Assembly: GCF_008831285.2 (NCBI RefSeq)
Contig: NW_022204507.1
Coordinates: 5,414,174 to 5,478,173, forward strand
DNA: 64,000 nucleotides
DNA from: Nymphaea colorata
Taxonomy: Eukaryota > Streptophyta > Magnoliopsida > Nymphaeales > Nymphaeaceae
Direction: 5' to 3'
The stretch's first letter is position 1, and each line of letters begins with the position of its first letter. The position numbers and the translations under genes were made by a program. A model generated the notes under the pieces. That model saw only the letters and a list, made by a program, of their open reading frames with translations. It ran no database searches and was not told where the DNA came from. This document shows positions 50,893 to 62,990 of this stretch, in pieces.

Positions 50893-53158
50893 ACCAATGC
50901 ATTTGTTTAATCCCTTGTATCTAATGCAATGAGCTTAACTTCTTGTTACATACATAGGGAACAATTTAAGATATGAAATCACAAGTTCTTATCATGTTTG
51001 ATGACGCATATTTAATTGAATGTGCCTAACTTGTTGTTACATCCATATTGAATCATTTAGTAGACTGAAATCACAAGCTTAAAAGAAAATGAATGAGAAT
51101 CAAGTGATTCGTTTGCTCACTTATATTTAATCTAATGTGTCCACTTGTTGTTACATTGATAATGAATGATTTAAATGATTGAAATCACAATTGTTTGATC
51201 TCTTTTAATAATCCAACGAGTTTAACTTCTTGTTACATCTATAGCGAGGATTTAAGGAATGGAAATCACAAGTTACTATCATTACGAGTGGAATTTAAGT
51301 GATTCTTTTGATCGCACATATTTAATTCAATGTGCTTAACTTGTTATTACATCCATATTAAATGATATAGTGAATTGAAATCACAAGATTAAAAGAAAAT
51401 GAATGAGACTCAACTGATTGATTTGCTCACTCATATTTAATCTAAGTGTCTCACTTGTTATTACATGTATAATGAATGATTTTAATGATTGAAATCACAA
51501 GTTCATATGTATGTAAATGGATCATTACCTTAGTTACACCCCTTGTAGTTAATCCAATTAGTTGAACTTGTTGTTACATCATCATGATGAATGATCTAAG
51601 GAAAAAAATCACAAGTTTGTGTCAATAATAGTGGGATTTAATTCATTCATTTGATCACACATATTAAATTAAATGTGTATAACATTTTATTAATACATAT
51701 TAAAATGATGTAGTGGATTGAAATCACAAGTTAAATGAAATTGAATGAGATTCAGGTTATTCATTTGCTCAATCACACTAAATATAATGTGTTTCACTTG
51801 TTATGCATCTATAATGAATGATTTAAGTGATTGCAATCACAAGTTCACGTGGATACAAATGGGATCTATGCATTAGTTTGATCCTTGCAGTTAATCTATG
51901 AGTTAACTTGTAGTTACATATCTAATTATTGATCTAAGAGATTTAAATCATAAGTTGTATCAATGCCCGAGAGATTTAATTCATTCATTTGATCACACAT
52001 ATTTAATTGAAAGTGGTTAACTTGTTGATGCATTCACATTGAATGGTTCGTATGAAAATGAATGAGATTCAACTCATTCAAATGATCTCTTGTAGTTAAT
52101 CTAATATGTTTCGTTTGTTATAAAGTCTGTAATAATGGTTTAAAAGATTAAAATCACTAGTTTATATGGATACAAAAGGAACCAATGCATTTGTTCGATC
52201 CCTTGTATCCAATCTAATGAGTTTAACTTCATGTTACATCTATGGCGAACGATTTGAGGGATTGAAATCGCAAGTTCCCTCAATACGAGTGGATTTAAGT
52301 GTTTCTTTGATCACCATATTTAATTGATTTTTTTTTACTTGTTGTAACATCCTTATTGAATTATTTAGTCGATTGTAATCACAAGTTTAAAAGAAAATTA
52401 ATGAGATTCAAGTGATTGATTTGCTCATCGATATTTAATCTAATGTGTCTCACTTGTTATTACATCTATAATGAATTATTTAATTGATTCAAATCACAAG
52501 TTCATATGTATATAAGTGGATCTATGCATTAGTTCGATCCCTTGTAGTTAATCCAATCGGTTGAACTTGTGGCTACATCAATAGTGAATGATCTATGGGA
52601 AAGAAATCCTAAGTTTGTATCAATAATAGTGGGATTTTATTGATTCATTCATTTGATCATGCATATTAAATTGAATGTGGATAAGACGTTGTTAATCCAT
52701 ATTAAATGATTTAGTACATTGAAATCACAATTTTAAACGAAAATGAATGAGATTCAAGTCATTCAATTGTGCAATCACAATAAATATAAGGTGTTTCACT
52801 TGTTATTACATCTAAAATGAATGTTTAAATGATTGCGATCACAAGTTCATATAGATACAAATGAGATCTAAGTATTAGTTTGATCCATTGCAGTTAATCC
52901 AATGAGTTAAACTTGTAGTTACATATCTAATGAGTTGATTCATTTGATCACACATATTTAATTGAAAGTGGTTAACTTATTGTTACATTCACATTGACTG
53001 ATTTAGTGAATTGAAATCACAAGTTTGTATGAAAATGAAGGAGATTCAACTCATTCACTTGATCACTTATAGTTAATGTAATACGTTTCGCTTGTTACAA
53101 TGTCTATAATGAATGATTAAAATGACTAAAATTACTAGTTTACATGGGTAGAAATGAG
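50893..53158 (+). repeat. HOR copy 17 (2266 bp)
   Basis: Complete order of trimers, with small losses in homopolymer runs. Confidence 0.88.
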
Positions 53159-54401
53159 ACCAATGCATTTTTAATCCCTTGTATCTATGCAATGAGCTTA
53201 ACTTCTTGTTACATACATAGGAACAATTTAGGAGATGAAATCACAAGTTCCTATGAATGCGAGTTGGTTTAAGTGATGCTTTTCATGACGCATATTTAAT
53301 TGAATGTGCCCAACTTGTTGTTACATCCATATTGAATCATTTAGTAGACTGAAATCACAAGCTTAAAAGAAAATGAATGAGAATCAAGTGATTCGTTTGC
53401 TCACTTATATCTAATCTAATGTGTCTCACTTGTTGTTACATTGATAAAGAATGATTTAAATGATTGAAATCACAATTTGTTTGATCTCTTTAAATAATCC
53501 AACGAGTTTAACTTCTTGTTACATCTATAGCGAAGGATTTAAGGAATGGAAATCACAAGTTACTATCATTACGAGTGGAATTTAAGTGATTCTCTTGATC
53601 GCACATATTTAATTCAATGTGCTTAACTTGTTATTTCATCCATATTAAATGATATAGTGAATTGAAATCACAAGATTAAAGAAAATGAATGAGACTCAAC
53701 TGATTGATTTGCTCACTCATATTTAATCTAATGTGTCTCACTTGTTATTACATGTATAATTAATGATTTTAATGATTGAAATCACAAGTTCATATGTATG
53801 TAAATGGGATCATTACCTTAGTTACACCCCTTGTAGTTAATCCAATTAGTTGAACTTGTTGTTACATCATCTATGATGAATGATTTAAGGAAAAGAAATC
53901 ACAAGTTTGTGTCAATAATAGTGGGATTTAATTCATTCATTTGATCACACATATTAAATTAAATGTGTATAACATTTTATTAATACATATTAAAATGATG
54001 TAGTGGATTGAAATCACAAGTTTAAATGAAATTGAATGAGATTGTTATTACATCTAAAATGAATGATTTAAATGATTACGATCATAAGTTCATATAGATA
54101 CAAATGAGATCTGAGTATTAGTTTGATCTATTGCAGTTAATCCAATGAGTTAAACTTGTAGTTACATATCTAATGAGTTGATTCATTTGATCACACATAT
54201 TTAATTGAAAGTGGTTAACTTATTGCTACATTCAGATTGACTGATTTAGTGAATTGAAATCACAAGTTTGTATGAAAATGAAGGAGATTCAACTCATTCA
54301 CTTGATCACTTATAGTTAATGTAATATGTTTCGCTTGTTACAATGTCTATAATGAATGATTAAAATGACTAAAATCACTAGTTTACATGGGTAGAAATGA
54401 G
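53159..54401 (+). repeat. Short HOR, copy 18 (1243 bp, variant b)
   Basis: First example of the deletion joining C1 (GAATGAGATT) to mid-A5 (GTTATTACATC) at about 54043. It carries variant-b markers TTTTCATGACG, GTGCCCAAC and TATATCTAATC. Confidence 0.9.
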
Positions 54402-56657
54402 ACCAATGCATTTGTTTAATCCCTTGTATCTAATGCAATGAGCTTAACTTCTTGTTACATACATAGGGAACAATTTAAGAGATGAAATCACAAATTCCTA
54501 TCAATGCGAGTTGGTTTAGGTGATGCTTTGATGACGCATATTTAATTGAATGTGTCTAACTTGTTGTTACATCCATATTGAATCATTTAGTAGACTGAAA
54601 TCACAAGCTTAAAAGAAAATGAATGAGAATCAAGTGATTCGTTTGCTCACTTATATTTGATTTAATGTGTCTCACTTGTTGCTACATTGATAATGAATGA
54701 TTTAAATGATTGAAATCACAATTTGTTTGATCTCTTTTAAATAATCCAACGAGTTTAACTTCTTGTTACATCTATAGCGAAGGATTTAAGGAATGGAAAT
54801 CACAAGTTACTATCATTACGAGTGGAATTTAAGTGATTCTTTTGATCGCACATATTTAATTCAATGTGCTTAACTGTTATTACATCCACATTAAATGATA
54901 TGGTGAATTGAAATCACAAGATTAAAAGAAAATGAATGAGACTCAACTGATTGATTTGCTCCCTCATATTTAATCTAATGTGTCTCACTTGTTATTACAT
55001 GTATAATGAATGATTTTAATGATTGAAATCACAAGTTCATATGTACGTAAATGGGATCATTACCTTAGTTACACCCTTGTAGTTAATCCAATTAGTTGAA
55101 CTTGTTGTTCCATCATCTATGATGAATGATTTAAGGAAAAGAAATCACATGTTTGTGTCAATAATAGTGGGATTTAATTCATTCATTTGATCACACATAT
55201 TAAATTAAATGTGTATAACATTTTATTAATACATATTAAAATGATGTAGAGGATTGAAATCACAAGTTTAAATGAAATTGAATGAGATTCAGGTCATTCA
55301 TTTGCTCAATCACACTAAATATAATGTGTTTCACTTGTTATTGCATCTATAATGAATGATTTAAGTGATTGCAATCACAAGTTCACGTGGATACAAATGG
55401 GATCTATGCATTAGTTTGATCCTTGCAGTCAATCTAATGAGTTGAACTTGTAGTTACATATCTAATTATTGATCTAAGAGATTTAAATCATAAGTTCGTA
55501 TCAATGCCCAAGAGATTTAATTCATTCATTTGATCACACATATTTAATTGAAAGTGGTTAACTTGTTGATGCATTCACAATGAATGGTTCGTATGAAAAT
55601 GAATGAGATTCACCTCATTCAAATGATCTCTTGTAGTTAATCTAATATGTTTCGTTTGTTATAAAGTCTGTAATGAATGGTTTAAAAGATTAAAGTCACT
55701 AGTTTATATGGATACAAAAGAACCAATGCATTTGTTCGATCCCTTGTATCCAATCTAATGAGTTTAACTTCATGTTACATCTATGGCGAACGATTTGAGG
55801 GATTGAAATCGTAAGTTCTCTCAATACGAGTGGGATTTAAGTGTTTCTTCCTTATTGGATTATTTAGTCGATTATAATCACAAGTTTAAAAGAAAATTAA
55901 TGAGATTCAAGTGATTGATTTGCTCATCGATATTTAATCTAATGTGTCTCTCTTGTTATTACATCTATAATGAATTATTTAATTGATTCAAATCACAAGT
56001 TCATATGTATATAAGTGGGATCTATGCATTAGTTCGATCCCTTATAGTTAATCCAATCGGTTGAACTTATGGCTACATCAATAGTGAATGATCTATGGGA
56101 AAGAAATCCTAAGTTTGTATCAATAATAGTGGGATTTTATTGATTCATTCATTTGATCATGCATATTAAATTGAATACGGATAAGACGTTGTTAATCTAT
56201 ATTAAATGATTTAGTACATTGAAATCACAATTTTAAACGAAAATGAATGAGATTCAAGTCATTCAATTGTGCATCCACAATAAATATAAGGTGTTTCACT
56301 TGTTATTACATCTAAAATGAATTATTTAAATGATTGCGATCACAAGTTCATATAGATACAAATGAGATCTAAGTATTAGTTTGATCCATTGCAGTTAATC
56401 CAATGAGTTAAACTTGTAGTTACAATCTAATGAGTTGATTCATTTGATCACACATATTTCATTGAAAGTGGTTAACTTATTGTTACATTCACATTGACTG
56501 ATTTAGTGAATTGAAATCACAAGTTTGTATGAAAATGAAGGAGATTCAACTCATTCACTTGATCACTTATAGTTAATGTAATATGTTTCGCTTTTACAAT
56601 GTTTATAATGAATGATTAAAATGACTAAAATCACTAGTTTACATGGGTAGAAATGAG
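54402..56657 (+). repeat. HOR copy 19 (2256 bp, long form among short ones)
   Basis: It retains trimers 2-4, with a loss of about 46 bp at the B3/C3 boundary near 55850. Its first part carries GGTTTAGGTGATGC, a marker shared with short copy 24. Confidence 0.88.
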
Positions 56658-58003
56658 ACCAATGCATTTGTTTAATCCCTTGTATCTAATGCAATGAGCT
56701 TAACTTCTTGTTACATACATTGGGAACAATTTAAGATATGAAATCACAAGTTCCTATCAATGCAAGTTGTTTTAAGTGATGCTTTTGATAACGCATATTT
56801 AATTGAATGTGCCTAACTTGTTGTTACATCCATATTGAATCATTTAGTAGACTGAAATCACAAGCTTAAAAGAAAATGAATGAGAATCAAGTGATTCGTT
56901 TGCTCACTTATATTTAATATAATGTGTCTCACTTGTTATTACATTGATAATGAATGATTTAAATGATTGAAATCACAATTTGTTTGATCTCTTTTAAATA
57001 ATCCAACGAGTTTAACTTCTTGTTACATCTATAGCGAAGGATTTAAGGAATGGAAATCACAAGTTACTATCATTACGAGTGGAATTTAAGTGATTCTTTT
57101 GATCGCACATATTTAATTCAATGAGCTTAACTTGTTATTACATCCATATTAAATGATATAGTGAATTGAAATCACAAGGTTAAAAGAAAATGAATGAGAC
57201 TCAACTGATTGATTTGCTCACTCATATTTAATCTAATGTGTCTCACTTGTTATTACATGTATAATGAATGATTTTAATGATTGAAATAACAAGTTCATAT
57301 TTATGTAAATGGGATCATTACCTTAGTTACACCCCTTGTAGTTAATCCAATTAGTTGAACTTGTTGTTACATCATCTATGATGAATGATCTAAGGAAAAG
57401 AAATCACAAGTTTGTGTCAATAATAGTGGGATTTAATTCAGTCATTCGATCACACATATTAAATTAAATGTGTATAACATTTTATTAATACACATTAAAA
57501 TGATGTAGTGGATTGAAATCACAAGTTTAAATGAAATTGAATAAGATTCAGGTTATTCATTTGCTCAATCACACTAAATATAATGTGTTTCACTTGTTAT
57601 TGCATCTATAATGAATGATTTAAGTGATTGCAATCACAAGTTCACATGGATACAAATGGGATCTATGCATTAGTTTGATCCCTTGCAGTTAATCTAATGA
57701 GTTGAACTTGTAGTTAAATATCTAATTATTGATCTAAGAGATTTAAATCATAAGTTCGTATCAATGCCGTGAGATTAATTCATTCATTTGATCACACATA
57801 TTTAATTGAAAGTGGTTAACTTGTTGATGCATTCACATTGAATGGTTCGTATGAAAATGAATGAAATTCAACTCATTCAACTTGATCACTATATGTAGTT
57901 TAATCGTAATATGTTTTATGTTAAATCATGTTTTATATAAATGAATGATTGTTATTGTATAAAATGATTAAAATCACTAGTTTACATGGGTAGAAAAATG
58001 AGA
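56658..58003 (+). repeat. HOR copy 20 (1346 bp, different deletion)
   Basis: It jumps from C2 to A6 near 57880 (ACTCATTCAA|CTTGATCAC). About 80 bp after the junction are irregular, with inserted bases. This is a separate event from the short-HOR deletion. Confidence 0.82.
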
Positions 58004-59250
58004 ACCAATGGCATTTGTTTAATCCCTTGTATCTAATGCAATGAGTCTTAACTTCTTGTTACATACATATAGGGAACAATTTAGGAGATGAAATCAGCAA
58101 GTTCCTATCAATGCGAGTTGGTTTAAGTGATGCTTTTCATGACGCATATTTAATTGAATGTGCCAACTTGTTGTTACATCCATATTGAATCATTTAGTAG
58201 ACTGAAATCACAAGCTTAAAAGAAATGAATGAGAATCAAGTGATTCGTTTGCTCACTTATATTAATCTAATGTGTCTCACTTGTTGTTACATTGATAATG
58301 AATGATTTAAATGATTGAAATCACAATTTGTTTGATCTCTTTTAAATAATCCAACGAGTTTAACTTCTTGTTACATCTATAGCGAAGGATTTAAGGAATG
58401 AAATCACAAGTTACTATCATTACGAGTGGAATTTAAGTGATTCTTTTGATCGCACATATTTAATTCAATGTGCTTAACTTGTTATTACATCCATATTAAA
58501 TGATATAGTGAATTGAAATCACAAGATTAAAAGAAAATGAATGAGACTCAACTGATTGATTTGCTCCTCATATTTAATCTAATGTGTCTCACTTGTTATT
58601 ACATGTATAATGAATGATTTTAATCATTGAAATCACAAGTTCATATGTATGTAAATGGGATCATTACCTTAGTTACACCCCTTGTAGTTAATCCAATTAG
58701 TTGAACTTGTTGTTACATATCTATGATGAATGATTTAAGGAAAAGAAATCACAAGTTTGTGTCAATAATAGTGGGATTTAATTCATTCATTTGATCACAC
58801 ATATTAAATTAAATGTGTATAACATTTTATTAATACATATTAAAATGATGTAGTGGATTGAAATCACAAGTTTAAATGAAATTGAATGAGATTGTTATTA
58901 CATCTAAAATGAATGATTTAAATGATTACGATCACAAGTTCATATAGATACAAATGAGATCTGAGTATTAGTTTGATCCATTGCAGTTAATCCAATGAGT
59001 TAAACTTGTAGTTACATATCTAATGAGTTGATTCATTTGATCACACATATTTAATTGAAAGTGGTTAACTTATTGCTACATTCACATTGACTGATTTAGT
59101 GAATTGAAATCACAAGTTTGTATGAAAATGAAGGAGATTCAACTCATTCACTTGATCACTTATATTAATGTAATATGTTTCGCTTGTTACAATGTCTATA
59201 ATGAATGATTAAAATGACTAAAATCACTAGTTTACATGGGTAGAAATGAG
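58004..59250 (+). repeat. Short HOR, copy 21 (1247 bp, variant b)
   Basis: C1/A5 deletion junction at about 58893. It carries b markers (AGGAGATGAAATC, TTTTCATGACG). Confidence 0.9.
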
Positions 59251-60493
59251 ACCAATGCATTTGTTTAATCCCTTGTATCTAATGCAATGAGCTTAACTTC
59301 TTGTTACATACATAGGAACAATTTAAGAGATGAAATCAAAGTTCCTATCAATGCGAGTTGGTTTAAGTGATGCTTTTGATGACGCATATTTAATTGAATG
59401 TGCCTAACTTGTTGTTACATCCATATTGAATCATTTAGTAGACTGAAATCACAAGCTTAAAAGAAAATGAATGAGAATCAAGGGATTCGTTTGCTCACTT
59501 ATATTTAATCTAATGTGTCTCACTTGTTGTTACATTTATAATGAATGATTTAAATGATTGAAATCACAATTTGTTTGATCTCTTTTAAATAATCCAACGA
59601 GTTTAACTTCTTGTTACATCTATAGCGAAGGATTTAAGGAATGAAATCACAAGTTACTATCATTACAAGTGGAATTTAAGTTTCTTTTGATCGCACATAT
59701 TTAATTCAATGTGCTTAACTTGTTATTACATCCATATTAAATGATATAGTGAATTGAAATCACAAGATTAAAAGAAAATGAATGAGACTCAACTGATTGA
59801 TTTGCTCACTCATATTTAATCTAATGTGTCTCACTTGTTATTACATGTATAATGAATGATTTTAATCATTGAAATCGCAAGTTCATATGTATGTAAATGG
59901 GATCATTACCTTAGTTACACCCCTTGTAGTTAATCCAATTAGTTGAACTTGTTGTTACATCATCTATGATGAATGATTTAAGGAAAAGAAATCACAAGTT
60001 TGTGTCAATAATAGTGGGATTTAATTCATTCATTTGATCACACATATTAAATTAAATGTGTATAACATTTTATTAATACATATTAAAATGATGTAGTGGA
60101 TTGAAATCACAAGTTTAAATGAAATTGAATGAGATTGTTATTACATCTAAAATGAATGATTTAAATGATTACGATCACAAGTTCATATAGATACAAATGA
60201 GATCTGAGTATTAGTTTGATCCATTGCAGTTAATCCAATGAGTTAAACTTGTAGTTATATATCTAATGAGTTGATTCATTTGATCACACAAATTTAATTG
60301 AAAGTGGTTAACTTATTGTTACATTCACATTGACTGATTTAGTGAATTGAAATCACAAGTTTGTATGAAAATGAAGGAGATTCAACTCATTCACTTGATC
60401 ACTTATAGTTAATGTAATATGTTTCGCTTGTTACAATGTCTATAATGAATGATTAAAATGACTAAATTACTAGTTTACATGGGTAGAAATGAG
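59251..60493 (+). repeat. Short HOR, copy 22 (1243 bp, variant a)
   Basis: Junction at about 60136. Variant-a markers are AATCAAGGGATTCG, TACATTTATAATG, ATTACAAGTGG and AATCGCAAGTTC. Confidence 0.9.
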
Positions 60494-61742
60494 ACCAATG
60501 CATTTGTTTAATCCCTTGTATCTAATGCAATGAGCTTAACTTCTTGTTACATACATAGGGAACAATTTAGGAGATGAAATCAGAAGTTCCTATCAATGCG
60601 AGTTGGTTTAAGTGATGCTTTTCATGACGCATATTTAATTGAATGTGCCCAACTTGTTGTTACATCCATATTGAATCATTTAGTAGACTGAAATCACAAG
60701 CTTAAAAGAAAATGAATGAGAATCAAGTGATTCGTTTGCTCACTTATATCTAATCTAATCTGTCTCACTTGTTGTTACATTGATAATGAATGATTTAAAT
60801 GATTGAAATCACAATTTGTTTGATCTCTTTTAAATAATCCAACGAGTTTAACTTCTTGTTACATCTATAGCGAAGGATTTAAGGAATGGAAATCACAAGT
60901 TACTATCATTACGAGTGGAATTTAAGTGATTCTTTTGATCGCACATATTTAATTCAATGTGCTTAACTTGTTATTACATCAATATTAAATGATATAGTGA
61001 ATTGAAATCACAAGATTAAAAGAAAATGAATGAGACTCAACTGATTGATTTGCTCGCTCATATTTAATCTAATGTGTCTCACTTGTTATTACATGTATAA
61101 TGAATTATTTTAATCATTGAAATCACAAGTTCATATGTATGTAAATGGGATCATTACCTTAGTTACACCCCTTGTAGTTAATCCAATTAGTTAAACTTGT
61201 TGTTACATCATCTATGATGAATGATTTAAGGAAAAGAAATCACAAGTTTGTGTCAATAATAGTGGGATTTAATTCATTCATTTGCTCACACATATTAAAT
61301 TAAATGTGTATAACATTTTATTAATACATATTAAAATGATGTAGTGGATTGAAATCACAAGTTTAAATGAAATTGAATGAGAATGTTATTACATCTAAAA
61401 TGAATGATTTAAATGATTACGATCACAAGTTCATATAGATACAAATGAGATCTGAGTATTAGTTTGATCCATTGCAGTTAATCCAATGAGTTAAACTTGT
61501 AGTTACATATCTAATGAGTTGATTCATTTGATCACACATATTTAATCGAAAGTGGTTAACTTATTGCTACATTCACATTGACTGATTTAGTGAATTGAAA
61601 TCACAAGTTTGTATGAAAATGAAGGAGATTCAACTCATTCACTTGATCACTTATAGTTAATGTAATATGTTTCGCTTGTTACAATGTCTATAATGAATGA
61701 TTAAAATGACTAAACTCACTAGTTTACATGGGTAGAAATGAG
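60494..61742 (+). repeat. Short HOR, copy 23 (1249 bp, variant b)
   Basis: Junction at about 61384. Markers are AATCAGAAGTTCC, GTGCCCAAC, TTGCTCGCTCAT, TTTGCTCACACAT and GAGAATGTTATT. Confidence 0.9.
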
Positions 61743-62990
61743 ACCAATGCATTTGTTTAATCCCTTGTATCTAATGCAATGAGCTTAACTACTTGTTACA
61801 TACATAAGGAACAATTTAAGAGATGAAATCACAAGTTCCTATCAATGCGAGTTGGTTTAGGTGATGCTTTTGATGACACATATTTAATTGAATGCGCCTA
61901 ACTTGTTTTTACATCCATATTGAATCATTTAGTAGACTGAAATCACAAGCTTAAAAGAAAATGAATGAGAATCAAGGGATTCGTTTGCTCACTTATATTT
62001 AATCTAATGTGTCTCACTTGTTGTTACATTTATAATGAATGATTTAAATGATTGAAATCACAATTTGTTTGATCTCTTTTAAATAATCCAACGAGTTTAA
62101 CTTCTTGTTACATCTATAGCGAAGGATTTAAGGAATGAAAATCACAAGTTACTATCATTACAAGTGGAATTTAAGTTTTCTTTTGATCGCACATATTTAA
62201 TTCAATGTGCTTAACTTGTTATTACATCCATATTAGATGATATAGTGAATTGAAATCACAAGATTAAAAGAAAATGAATGAGACTCAACTGATTGATTTG
62301 CTCACTCATATTTAATCTAATGTGTCTCACTTGTTATTACATGTATAATGAATGATTTTAATCATTGAAATCGCAAGTTCATATGTATGTAAATGGGATC
62401 GTTACCGTAGTTACACCCCTTGTAGTTAATCCAATTAGTTGAACTTGTTGTTACATCATCTATAATGAATGATTTAAGGAAAAGAAATCACAAGTTCGTG
62501 TCAATAATAGTGGGATTTAATTCATTCATTTGATCACACATATTAAATTAAATGTGTATAACATTTTATTAATACATATTAAAATGATGTAGTGGATTGA
62601 AATCACAAGTTTAAATGAAATTGAATGAGATTGTTATTACATCTAAAATGAATGATTTAAATGATTACGATCACAAGTTCATATAGATACAAATGAGATC
62701 TGAGTATTAGTTTGATCCATTGCAGTTAATCCAATGAGTTAAACTTGTAGTTACATATCTAATGAGTTGATTCATTTGATCACACAAATTTAATTGAAAG
62801 TGGTTAACTTATTGTTACATTCACATTGACTGATTTAGTGAATTGAAATCACAAGTTTGTATGAAAATGAAGGAGATTCAACTCATTCACTTGATCACTT
62901 ATAGTTAATGTAATATGTTTCGCTTGTTACAATGTCTATAATGAATGATTAAAATGACTAAAATTACTAGTTTACATGGGTAGAAATGAG
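61743..62990 (+). repeat. Short HOR, copy 24 (1248 bp, variant a)
   Basis: Junction at about 62632. It repeats the variant-a markers of copy 22. Confidence 0.9.
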
